A program made the translations under genes and the position numbers. Positions 35,429 to 44,529 of a stretch of DNA of 64,000 bases are shown here, one piece after another (position 1 is the stretch's first letter; the number at the start of each line of letters is the position of its first letter). The notes beneath the pieces were generated by a model. It ran no database searches. It worked only from the letters and a program-made list of their open reading frames with translations, and was not told where the DNA came from. This DNA comes from JARBAU01 sp029237525 (GTDB lineage: Archaea; Thermoproteota; Nitrososphaeria; Nitrososphaerales; Nitrososphaeraceae), in NCBI GenBank assembly GCA_036555705.1, contig DATBKT010000087.1, positions 197,488-261,487 of the forward strand, given 5' to 3'.

Positions 35429-35736
35429 AAGATAGATGATAAAAGATCATCAGTTATATCTTTAACCCGAAAGCGATAAGCTTGAAGTTAAGGAGCTTGG
35501 CATTTCGTTAGAATATTAAGCTATAAAAACGAACTATCCAAGGAATTCAGTTCTAGAAGTGGATGTCAGTCCTATTATGAAGTGATATTGTCTTTAATCA
35601 ATATAATGTTAAAGGCTACATATGAGAGTCTGCTGTTACGCTCGCATCATGGAGTAATATATACTAACTAATATGGGGAGATTAATTGATGGCGTTAAGG
35701 CAAGAATTTTTCAGTTTGAATGAATAAGACTATACT

Positions 35737-35883
35737 ATGTTTTCCACGGCAAAATGTAGACTTTGTGGTGATAAGGTTCGGTTCGCGTTGAGACACCTAC
35801 GAATGGAGCACCCAGAAACGTTGCAGGATAGCGATATTGTCAAACTAAGGATGTCAAAAATTATGAAAAAGTATTTTTCCTGA
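35737..35883 (+). CDS. Small C2H2 zinc-finger protein (48 aa)
   Basis: ATG 35737 opens a 48-residue basic protein with 'KCRLCGDKVRFALRHLRMEH': C-x2-C, then a helix carrying His at H-x4-H spacing, the classic C2H2 finger. The rest is a short basic helix ending 'SKIMKKYFS'. Single-finger proteins of this sort are common in Nitrososphaeria and may bind DNA or RNA. The gene is followed after 79 nt by a winged-helix protein gene in the same direction; both could be regulatory. Confidence 0.7.
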   Translation: MFSTAKCRLCGDKVRFALRHLRMEHPETLQDSDIVKLRMSKIMKKYFS

Positions 35884-35962
35884 TATTCATAAGGACACGT
35901 GGGCGACCTAATTAATAAATAGTCTCAATTATATAATAATGTAGTGAAAGGTGAGGTCAACG

Positions 35963-36361
35963 ATGGTAAAGTATCGTGAACGAAAGCGTGATTTATATTT
36001 TGGTTCAGGGATTGGGCACGAATATGATGGCGATATCACTTCTACGACCAATGACATCAAACTTGATGAATGGGAGTATAGGGTCTTAATTGCTTTGAGG
36101 AGTAGCTCGAAGACAGAGAAGAGAATATGCAAGGAAATAAAGCTCAACGCCTCAATCGTGTCTGAGCTTATTACATCACTAATGGAAAAAGGCCTTATAT
36201 CTAATGTCAGAAAGAAAAGATGGTTCATATATTCAGCCGAGTATTTTTCAACGACTCTCGATGCCCTCAAGATCCTTCAAATTGATGATCGTCATAAGAA
36301 GAAGAATGGCGATGGACTACTGGGGGATATTTTGGCTTTTGCTAACTATTGGCTAAGATAA
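35963..36361 (+). CDS. Winged-helix DNA-binding protein, MarR/ArsR-like
   Basis: The 132-residue protein has a central winged helix: 'DEWEYRVLIALRSSSKTEKR', 'ICKEIKLNASIVSELITSLM', then 'EKGLISNVRKKRWFIYSAEY' as the wing. ATG 35963 has a Shine-Dalgarno-like 'GGTGAGG' (35950-35956) a few bases upstream; a GTG at 35951 lies within that site and is less likely. It lies 313 nt upstream of the NRAMP transporter in the same direction and might control it, but the operator-like repeats there look more like DtxR-type sites. Effector unknown. Confidence 0.68.
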   Translation: MVKYRERKRDLYFGSGIGHEYDGDITSTTNDIKLDEWEYRVLIALRSSSKTEKRICKEIKLNASIVSELITSLMEKGLISNVRKKRWFIYSAEYFSTTLDALKILQIDDRHKKKNGDGLLGDILAFANYWLR

Positions 36362-36605
36362 AGAATCGACTGATTGTTGTTTTCAGCACTATTTTGTAGT
36401 AGTTTATGATGTTTTGACTATTGTGTAAAATGCCTTATGTAGTTTGATATCTGCCGGCAACACCGATAGGAACAATAGAAAATACTTTACTCATCAGCCA
36501 AAAATTTCTGAAAATATCTTTCAGAATCTTGATTTAATTTAAATTTAATTTTCACGACTAACTTTTTTTTATCCACAAGTTTATTTCTTCCAAGCCGGTC
36601 TTATG
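36362..36605. other. Intergenic region upstream of NRAMP gene
   Basis: AT-rich spacer after the winged-helix gene, with a T8 run near 36564. I see no coding frame. The operator-like pair and TATA box of the NRAMP gene begin right after it. Confidence 0.35.
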
Positions 36606-36638
36606 TTAAACTACGCTAATATTGTTAGCCTACACTAA
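36606..36638 (+). promoter_or_regulatory. Paired operator-like repeats upstream of NRAMP
   Basis: TTAAACTACGCTAA (36606-36619) and TTAGCCTACACTAA (36625-36638) match at 11 of 14 positions and start 19 bp apart, close to two helical turns. Each is a partial palindrome of the TTAG-N6-CTAA kind seen in DtxR/MntR-type metal-regulator boxes. They lie directly upstream of the TATA-like 'TTTATATTG' at 36641-36649, where a bound repressor would block TBP/TFB. The regulator is not identified. Confidence 0.55.
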
Positions 36639-36674
36639 CCTTTATATTGTATTCTAGGATATTACTCCTAGCAA

Positions 36675-37982
36675 GTGAAGGATAATTCTCAAGGATCTGG
36701 AAGTAAGGAAGAATCTCGCATCTCTGTAGACCAGCAGGTTTCCAGAGGGTTTGACCTAGTCCATTTTTTGAAATTTATGGGTATTGGGATAGTGGTAGGA
36801 GTAGCCTATATTGATCCTGGAAATTGGGGTACTGATATAGCTGCTGGTTCAAAGTTCGGTTATTCCCTACTATGGGTAGTCGTAATGAGTAATCTCATGG
36901 GAATGTTGCTCCAATATTTATCCTCCAAACTGGGTATAATGACAGGTCGAAGCTTGGCCGAAAATTGTAGGCACAATTTGACGAAATGGAAATCGTTATC
37001 TCTGTGGGGGACTGCGGAGGTAGCGGCGATTGCAACAGACCTAGCTGAAGTCATTGGTGGTGCAGTTGCGATAAACTTGCTATTCGGTTTACCTTTAATA
37101 TACGGAGCAATAATTATAGGTTCTGACACCCTGCTCATTTTGGCACTTGAAAGAAAAGGATTCAGAAAATTAGAAGCTGCAATAATCGGAATGGTCGTCA
37201 TAATAGGGTGTGCATATGTTATTGAATTGCTATTGGCTCAACCTGACTGGAATAACATTGCATATAATGCGGTAACACCAGATTTTAATTCTATTAAGGG
37301 CGATGGGCTACTCATAGCAGTAGGAATTTTAGGTGCTACGGTAATGCCACATGCTATTTACCTTCATTCATCAATAATTAAGTCGAGATCAAAGGTGTCA
37401 ACCTACGCAAAAACTAAGAAGCAGTTAGTGAGGTTTTCTCTAATAGATACTATAGTTGCATTGAGTCTCGCCGGCTTAGTTAACGGAGCAATTTTGGTAG
37501 TATCTGCAGCTACATTTCATACGCACAACATTGTTATAGACTCAATTGATGTTGCATATAGAACCCTTAGTCCTTTGTTAGGTAACATTTCAAGTTATGC
37601 TTTTGCAATTGCTCTACTGGCTTCAGGTTTGGCTTCATCAGTTGTTGCAACTCTCTCTGGCCAAGTAATCTTTGAAGGCTTTACTAATTTAAAGATTAAA
37701 CTGTGGAAGCGAAGAATCATTACCAGACTAATTACTTTGGTTCCTGCAATAATAGCAATTTCGTTAGGTGCCTCACCGCTCTCAATTCTAGTAATAAGTC
37801 AAGTGATATTGAGCATCCAACTTCCGTTCACAGTTATACCATTAGTCTACTTTACCGGCAGGAAGAAAATAATGGGCGCCGATGGAGTTAACAGGCTACC
37901 TACTAAGGTTCTGGCCTTAATCTGCACTGGAGTCATAGTAACTATGAACGTTCTGCTTATTATTTACCAATTTTTCATCTAG
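36675..37982 (+). CDS. NRAMP-family divalent metal (Mn/Fe) transporter
   Basis: This proton-coupled metal importer has 435 residues and about eleven membrane helices. The metal-binding motif of helix 1 is 'DPGNWGTD' (residues 47-54) and that of helix 6 is 'MPHAIYLHSS', both intact. The start is GTG 36675, 26 nt behind the TATA box, so the mRNA is almost leaderless. Two DtxR-like repeats upstream suggest repression by metal sufficiency. The N-terminal 30 residues are hydrophilic. Manganese or iron cannot be separated by sequence alone. Confidence 0.93.
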   Translation: MKDNSQGSGSKEESRISVDQQVSRGFDLVHFLKFMGIGIVVGVAYIDPGNWGTDIAAGSKFGYSLLWVVVMSNLMGMLLQYLSSKLGIMTGRSLAENCRHNLTKWKSLSLWGTAEVAAIATDLAEVIGGAVAINLLFGLPLIYGAIIIGSDTLLILALERKGFRKLEAAIIGMVVIIGCAYVIELLLAQPDWNNIAYNAVTPDFNSIKGDGLLIAVGILGATVMPHAIYLHSSIIKSRSKVSTYAKTKKQLVRFSLIDTIVALSLAGLVNGAILVVSAATFHTHNIVIDSIDVAYRTLSPLLGNISSYAFAIALLASGLASSVVATLSGQVIFEGFTNLKIKLWKRRIITRLITLVPAIIAISLGASPLSILVISQVILSIQLPFTVIPLVYFTGRKKIMGADGVNRLPTKVLALICTGVIVTMNVLLIIYQFFI

Positions 37983-38089
37983 TTCACGATCATCATAGCA
38001 AATCAGAGGGTTAAGTAACATTAAAAATAAAAATAGTCCTATGATCGGATTGAGTATAGATTCTACGAATCGAAGACCATTACTGAATA

Positions 38090-38608
38090 TCACTGAATCA
38101 CTAACTTGCCCTTCATTTCAGGATGAATCGTGCAATAATATTGAAAAGTTCCGGCTTTATCGGCAATGAATGTTACACTCTTACTCTGAAAATAACCCAA
38201 ATCTCCAGTATGTACTTTAAAAGCATCAATATTCAAGTTATGTTGAGAATCTCTATCCTCGTTAATCAAGTGAATGGAATTAAGTTCGCCTTTTTTCATA
38301 GTAATGGTTGGGCTATTATATCCCCCTCCAGTATTTTGTCCTCTACCTCCACTAGCTTGGCTAGTAAACGTGTATCCGGTTTGAGGAGAATAGGTGGCTT
38401 TGATGAAGGTATTGGTAGGAGCCGCAAATACAGGGGAAGTACCATTAACAGGAATTAATGTGCGAACGCCGAAATAAACGCCTAAAGCTATTACAATCGC
38501 TATACCACCAATGATTATGTAACCGTTTCTGGACAGACCTTTGTGTTTTATATCCTGCTGCTTTCTTTTCTGCTTTTTGCCCATATGGGATTCGTGTGCA
38601 TTTTGCAT
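38090..38608 (-). CDS. Membrane-anchored cupredoxin (blue copper) protein
   Basis: The 172-residue protein has a basic N-terminus ('MGKKQKRKQQDIKHKG'), one membrane anchor ('GYIIIGGIAIVIALGVYFGV') and an extracellular cupredoxin domain (about 70-172). Type-1 copper ligands are visible: His in 'DSQHNLNID' and the C-terminal Cys, His and Met in 'YYCTIHPEMKG'. Such plastocyanin-like proteins carry electrons in ammonia-oxidising archaea, which depend on copper in place of cytochrome c. Contrast the degenerate copper site of the RTX protein at 30 kb. The gene is convergent with NRAMP. Confidence 0.9.
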   Translation of the reverse strand: MQNAHESHMGKKQKRKQQDIKHKGLSRNGYIIIGGIAIVIALGVYFGVRTLIPVNGTSPVFAAPTNTFIKATYSPQTGYTFTSQASGGRGQNTGGGYNSPTITMKKGELNSIHLINEDRDSQHNLNIDAFKVHTGDLGYFQSKSVTFIADKAGTFQYYCTIHPEMKGKLVIQ

Positions 38609-38751
38609 ATATGTACTTAGTTATTCCATAAAAATGGAATGATGATTCATGTATGGGTAATGTACTTGTTTACCAGGAGCATAACTGCCATCGATGCTTA
38701 GACCAGATCAAGTTATGAAATTACACTTAGATAATTGTATGCTTTTTCTAG

Positions 38752-38880
38752 ATGACAAAATCAAAGAGTAAATCTACTACCTTTTTTGACAAAGACAAGT
38801 TTGTCAGTAAGAAAATATACAAGTTAACATTAAACTTCTCTGACACGAAATTGGTAATATATGATTCAAATTTGGGCTAA
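38752..38880 (+). CDS. Putative small basic protein upstream of carA (42 aa)
   Basis: ATG 38752 gives a 42-residue lysine-rich product, 'MTKSKSKSTTFFDKDKFVSK' followed by a beta-like 'KLTLNFSDTKLVIYDSNLG'. It ends 5 nt before the carA ATG, so translational coupling is possible. It may be a small protein or a leader peptide linked to pyrimidine or arginine control; neither is shown. The composition is plausible for coding but no homologue is known to me. Confidence 0.4.
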   Translation: MTKSKSKSTTFFDKDKFVSKKIYKLTLNFSDTKLVIYDSNLG

Positions 38881-38885
38881 TTCAT

Positions 38886-40355
38886 ATGAGAACAGCAAAA
38901 TTTAAATTTGCATATCTAGAAACCAGACGAGGGTCAAAAATTCCAACACTAGAACGGACATATTCTGGATACAAGGGTACATTTGTATTAGAGGATGGTT
39001 CAGTTTTTGAGGGAATCGGATTTGGGTATACAACTAGTATAGTTGGAGAAGTAGTTTTTAATACTGGCATGGTAGGCTATACAGAGACTCTTACAGATCC
39101 GTCTTATCGTGGCCAAATACTTTGTTTGACTTATCCACTTGTTGGTAATTATGGAGTTCCTAGCAAAGAGGAGAAGGACGAATTTGGATTGCCTAAATAT
39201 TTTGAATCAGATCAGATCCAAATAAAAGGCTTGTTGATCCATAACTTGGCAGCACTTGCTAGTCATTGGAGCTGCATAAAAACGTTAGACCAGTGGCTCT
39301 ATGAAGAAAAGATACCTGGTATCTGTGCCGTAGACACGCGTACAATAACAAAACTGCTAAGGACAAATGGTGTGATGAAAGGTGCGATGATCGTTGAAAG
39401 ACCATCCATAAGTTCTTCAACAGTTAATTCTAGTTCAGCACATCAGGACACAATTACTAAAATTTATGAAAACGTTAAGCGTCATAATTATGGCGCTCAG
39501 AATTTTATGCACGAAGTATCAACCAAAAAACCTATCAAGTATTCAACTTCGGGCAATAGATCATCTCGCACGAAATCGATCGTGCTACTGGATACAGGCA
39601 CAAAATATAGCATAATCAGAAATATATTGAAGATGGGTTTCAACGTTATTAGATTACCCTGGGACACTCCTATCGAAGAAGTGATGCATCACGATCCAGT
39701 TGGTGTAGTCATAAGCAATGGTCCCGGAGATCCTGAAATATGTGGCGAAACAGTGAGCACAGCTTCGGAACTCATCAGGATGTCTAAACCAACTTTAGGG
39801 ATATGCCTTGGTCTACAGATTTTAGCCCTGGCAGGTGGTGCGAAGACATACAAATTGAAATTTGGACATCGTGGTCAGAACAAACCTTGCAATGATTTAC
39901 GCAATAACATGACATATATCACAAGCCAAAATCATGGATACGGAGTTTCGCCTGAAACACTTGAAGGGGGAGAGTTTAAGATTTGGTTTTCGAACACTGA
40001 TGATAACACCGTCGAAGGTTTAGAACATGAAACCAAGCCAATAATTGCAGTACAATTTCACCCAGAGGCTTCTCCAGGTCCAAATGATTGTATATTTGTT
40101 TTCCGAAGGTTCAAAGAGATAGTCGAAGGTATTGACAATTCACTGTCACATGCTATTTCTGATAATTTAGAGCGAACCATCTTTAATCGTGATAGCCAAT
40201 ATGCTGAAGCAGGAGGAAAAGACTATACTAATAGGGAGAACGATTCTCAGAGCATTGGACAGTCATTTGGCGAGACTTTGAACTTATCCAAATCTGAGCA
40301 AATTCTGAAAAACGGTAATAAAGTGACCAATAGGAGGAAATATGACTCGGGATAA
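38886..40355 (+). CDS. carA: Carbamoyl-phosphate synthase, small (glutaminase) subunit
   Basis: This subunit hydrolyses glutamine and passes ammonia to CarB. The small-subunit N-terminal domain is 'KGTFVLEDGSVFEGIGFGY' (from about residue 30) with 'VFNTGMVGYTETLTDPSY'. The class I glutaminase domain has the nucleophile Cys in 'PTLGICLGLQILAL' and the catalytic His-Glu in 'AVQFHPEASPGP'. At 489 residues it is about 100 longer than usual: some 28 extra residues at the N-terminus and a hydrophilic tail of about 70 residues ('HAISDNLERTIFNRDSQYAE' onward). The tail carries the Shine-Dalgarno site of carB, which overlaps carA by 14 nt. Confidence 0.93.
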   Translation: MRTAKFKFAYLETRRGSKIPTLERTYSGYKGTFVLEDGSVFEGIGFGYTTSIVGEVVFNTGMVGYTETLTDPSYRGQILCLTYPLVGNYGVPSKEEKDEFGLPKYFESDQIQIKGLLIHNLAALASHWSCIKTLDQWLYEEKIPGICAVDTRTITKLLRTNGVMKGAMIVERPSISSSTVNSSSAHQDTITKIYENVKRHNYGAQNFMHEVSTKKPIKYSTSGNRSSRTKSIVLLDTGTKYSIIRNILKMGFNVIRLPWDTPIEEVMHHDPVGVVISNGPGDPEICGETVSTASELIRMSKPTLGICLGLQILALAGGAKTYKLKFGHRGQNKPCNDLRNNMTYITSQNHGYGVSPETLEGGEFKIWFSNTDDNTVEGLEHETKPIIAVQFHPEASPGPNDCIFVFRRFKEIVEGIDNSLSHAISDNLERTIFNRDSQYAEAGGKDYTNRENDSQSIGQSFGETLNLSKSEQILKNGNKVTNRRKYDSG

Positions 40356-43300
40356 AACCATAAAAAAGATATTAGTGCTGGGCAGCGGGGCAATTAAGAT
40401 TGGAGAGGCAGGCGAAAGTCGCTCGTGTTAATAATGATCGATCGCTAATTTGACTACTCCGGATCTCAATGTCTCAAAGCCCTTAACGAAGACGGAATCG
40501 AAAGCGTCCTAATAAACCCAAATATCGCCACCATACAAACTGACAAAAAATTTGCAGACAAAGTGTACTTGCTTCCAATTACGACGGAATATGTGAAAAA
40601 AGTTATAGAAACCGAAAGGCCCGATTCAATTATGCTGGCATTTGGTGGCCAGACGGCATTAAACTGTGGCGTATCACTTGAGAAAGATGGAATATTAAAA
40701 CAATATGGGATCAGGGTGCTTGGTACGCCTATAAGAGGCATTGAAGTCACCGAAGATAGGCAGCTGTTTAAAGAAGCGATGATAAAGTCCGGAGTACCTG
40801 TATTGGAGAGTGCTCCATGTTATTCCATTGATGAATCTCTTACGGCTGCAAATCGTATTTCGTACCCCGTCATGATTCGAGTTGCGTACACTTTAGGAGG
40901 AAGGGGAGGAGGGGTAGCTTACAACGAATACGAACTTCAAGAAATTGTCCAGCGAGGCCTCAGCTTAAGCATGGTAGGACAGGTTCTGATAGAGAAATAC
41001 GTCGGTCATTGGAAGCAGATCGAATATGAAGTTATGCGAGATTATGAAAAAAATAGCGTCATTGTTTGCAACATGGAAAATATGTTATCAATGAGGGTAC
41101 ATACTGGTGACAACATCGTCGTTGCTCCATCGCAGACACTTAATAATCATGAATACCACATGTTGCGTTCAGCTGCGCTCAGAGCAACAAATTATTGCGG
41201 AATTGTGGGAGAATGCAATATACAGTTTGGGTTAGATGTTAGATCAGATGAATACTGTGCTGTGGAGATCAATGCAAGGCTCTCTCGATCTTCGGCTCTT
41301 GCAAGTAAAGCAACCGGCTATCCACTAGCTTATATGGCAGCAAAGATTGCTTTAGGATATTCTTTACCAGAACTTATCAATAGAATTACCAAAGCTACTA
41401 CGGCTTGTTTTGAACCATCTCTTGATTATGTGGTCTTGAAAATGCCTAGATGGGATTTTCAGAAATTCGAACTTGTTAAGAGGAAACTTGGTAGTACCAT
41501 GAAATCAATTGGAGAAGTTATGGCGATCGGAAGATGTTTCGAGGAGGTACTACAAAAGGCCATAAGAATGACTGACGTAGGTAAAGATGGTCTCGTTGCA
41601 AACAAGAATGACAAGTATGAAAATGAGTTAAAAGAGGATTCATCTTTTTCGGATACGATTGCTGATAGAGTAGTCCAGCATAATGATAATAAAAATTCAA
41701 GCGAATTAGAAATCGATAATAATTTGCAAAACATGTATCATTCAAACTTCCAGAAAACACATTATACGGAACAAACGAACAAGACGCCTAAAGTCGGTGA
41801 ACTAAATACTCCGACAAAAAGAGGCGTAGTTAACAGAAAGACATTGAATGGAGGAAACATCGAAGCAATTGAAGAGCTATTATTACATCCGAATGATGAA
41901 ATTTTGTTTAATGTAGTTACCGCTCTGAAGGCCGGCATAAACATTAGTAGAATTAATGAACTGTCAACTATAGATCCATGGTTTTTGGCTAGTTTTGCAA
42001 ACATTATTGAGATGGAAAAAAAGTTGGTCAATTCAAAATTTGATAAATCTCTTCTGCGAGAGTCAAAAAGAATCGGCTTTTCAGACAAACAAATTGGAAG
42101 ATGCATTGGATTGAACGAAGAAAGTGTTAGATTGTTAAGACAAAATTTCGGAATTATTCCTGTAGTGAAACAGATTGACACTTTAGCTGCGGAGTGGCCG
42201 GCAAAAACAAACTATCTTTATCTAACTTATGGTGGGGACAAGGATGATATCCCATTTGATAACAAAAATAATGCTCGAGAAAACGTGACCAATAAAGAGA
42301 TTAGATTGATATCTGACTATCCATCATCTATTCAAAATGATGAGGAATTACTAAAGAAAGTAACGAATCCCACAATAGAAAAAAATAACATGAGCGAAGC
42401 CATCCAGATAGCTAAAGATGCAGGTGAACAAAACATTGAATCAATAATAGTTTTAGGGGCCGGTCCGTACAGAATTGGGAGTAGTGTAGAATTCGACTGG
42501 GGGACTGTAAATATGGTCTGGGGACTCAAGGAAAGCGGTGTGCGAAATGTTTCGATTATTAACTGTAATCCCGAAACTGTTTCCACAGATTATGATATAT
42601 GCGATCGGTTATACTTTGAGGAGTTGACTTTTGAAAGAGTTGTCGATATTTGTGATAAGGAACATCCTACAGGCATTGTAACTTGTGTCGGTGGGCAAAC
42701 AGCTAATAATTTAACGCCTTTATTATCTAGTTCTGGTATTCGAATAATTGGAACTAAAAGCGAAAACGTCGACAAGGCTGAGAATAGATCAAAATTTGGT
42801 AGACTCCTAGACGAACTCAAGATTAAACAGCCTGCATGGAAGATTTTTACTAATCTCCTAGATGCGAAGGCATTTGCTATAGAAGTTGGCTATCCAATCC
42901 TTGTCAGACCATCTTATGTCCTAAGTGGCGCTGCAATGAAAGTGGTATGGGCTGAATATCAATTGGAGAATTTTCTAGCGGCTGCTACGAAAGTAAGTTC
43001 CGATCACCCGATTGTAATCAGCAAATTCTTGCAGGATGCATCAGAAGTGGAAGTTGATGCTGTGGGCATGGATGGAGAGAATATAGTAATTGGATCGATT
43101 GTTGAACATATTGATAACGCAGGAGTCCATTCAGGTGATGCAATGATGTGTATTCCGCCCTGGAGGTTAGATAGAGAAACAATTGAGACTATAATAGATT
43201 ATACAACAAGAATAGGCAAGGCGCTCAGAATAACGGGTCCGTTTAACATTCAATATCTGGTAAAGGAAAACGAAGTATCAGTGATTGAAGCTAATGTACG

Positions 43301-44024
43301 AGCCTCGAGGACAATGCCATTCGTTTCAAAATTTATCGGAACAAATTTAATTAAACTAGCAGCTAGTGCGATGACTGGCCATATGCCTAATCAAGAGGTG
43401 AAGAATCTTTGGTTAAAGATTAGTGAATTCGGAATTAAAGTCCCACAATTTTCGTTTATGCAATTGGAAGGCGCGGATATAGTTCTTGGAGTGGAAATGC
43501 AATCCACAGGAGAGGTTGCGTGTTTTGGCAGGAGCTTTTATGATGCGCTATCAAAAGCATACACTGCAGCAGGGTATTCCTTACCTATCAAAGGTTCGGC
43601 ATTGATCACAGTAGGGGGTCAAAGAAATAAAGAAAAAATATTGCCATTAATATCAAAAATTGCAAATCTTGGATACAGCATTCTTGCTACAGAACATACG
43701 GCTGAGTATATACTAAAAAATGTTAGTAAAATCAAACTGATGCCTGTCTACAAGATAAGCGAACCTGATAGAAAACCTAACATATCAGATTTGTTATTTA
43801 GCAGAAAAATTGACTTCATTATTAATATACCTTCAACTTCAACTGCTGAAAAATATGTTGGTATGTTGGATGATGAATATCAAATCCGTAGAAAAGCCGT
43901 TGAAATGGGTGTACCAGTTCTGACAACCCATGAGGCAGCTAACTCGTTTATAAACACCCTGGAGTGGATAAGGAAAAATACTCCGACTCTCGACTACCTT
44001 AGAGATTATCACGATTTAGATTAA
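40342..44024 (+). CDS. carB: Carbamoyl-phosphate synthase large subunit, interrupted by candidate intron
   Basis: This ATP-grasp enzyme makes carbamoyl phosphate. ATG 40342 follows AGGAGG (40332-40337) and opens 25 codons ending 'GSGAIKIGEAGE'. Then 32 nt with an in-frame TAA intervene, after which 'FDYSGSQCLKALNEDG' continues in another frame at 40449 to the stop at 44024. Joined, the motif GEAGE-FDYSG is the universal CarB start. Later motifs are normal: 'LGRSSALASKATGYPLA'-type second ATP-grasp residues, 'GAGPYRIGSSVEFDWG' for the second synthetase half, and the C-terminal MGS domain. The joined protein has about 1216 residues, some 150 above normal. The excess is in two hydrophilic inserts near nt 41581-41860 and 42236-42400. 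Confidence 0.88.
40417..40448 (+). other. Candidate 32-nt archaeal intron with bulge-helix-bulge in carB
   Basis: The 32 nt separate two parts of a conserved protein motif and end translation if kept (reading 'ESRSC' then stop). RNA folding by eye gives the splicing motif. The central 4-bp helix is GGCG 40411-40414 with CGCU 40443-40446. The 5' bulge is AA|A (40415-40417) and the 3' bulge AA|U (40447-40449). The inner helix is 40418-40426 with 40434-40442 (one mismatch, 7-nt loop). The outer exon helix includes GGAG 40402-40405 with CUCC 40457-40460. Cutting each bulge after its second base, as EndA does, removes precisely the 32 nt and restores the frame. It could still be a damaging insertion or an assembly error. 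Confidence 0.65.
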
Positions 44025-44529
44025 ATATGCGAGTTATCGATTATAGTTACCTTTATTGGATATCATTGTGAACACTTCCAACTACCGGCATCAATTATTT
44101 TTGGCCTTAAATAGTTCTCGATAGGATCACCACACTGGTTTCAATTTATACGACATGATAGTTTTTGTCAATCATCATCTTATATTTCAGATTAGAATGA
44201 TTTGTTACCACCTCAGAAGATCATATTCACTTGTCTTTAGCATGTTTAAGTGGGAATAAGCTTTTTCTTTAACATATAAGGTAGGTTTAAAATTGGAATA
44301 TTAATCGGTAGCTATCAGTTATTGTCTATCATAACCTCAAAATTAGGTAATAAACAAGTAAATGAATAATGTCGGTTTTTATATCTTTTTATGCTATCGA
44401 TAAATAATAGCATTTAGAAATATTGCTCGAATAGTAATATCGTTACTTATTGAATATATTAGTCAACTCAAAGTTTGCTGACAAATGATTCGTCAAAAAT
44501 TAAAAATAAAAAAAATGCTTGATTGGAGC
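44025..44529. other. Intergenic region, nothing definite
   Basis: About 505 nt of AT-rich sequence lie between the convergent carB and the giant secreted protein gene. An A-rich run at 44496-44515 is a U-tract on the minus strand and probably terminates the latter gene. A 32-codon plus-strand frame at 44156 has no recognisable feature. Confidence 0.4.

Larger units (their letters stand above)
35041..35736. other. Intergenic region with one tiny minus-strand gene
   Basis: A stretch of almost 700 nt has a U-rich terminator at its left end and a small membrane-protein gene at 35318-35428 (minus strand, own entry). The rest (35081-35317 and 35429-35736) is AT-rich; a 12-codon ATG frame ends just before the C2H2 gene. 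Confidence 0.4.
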
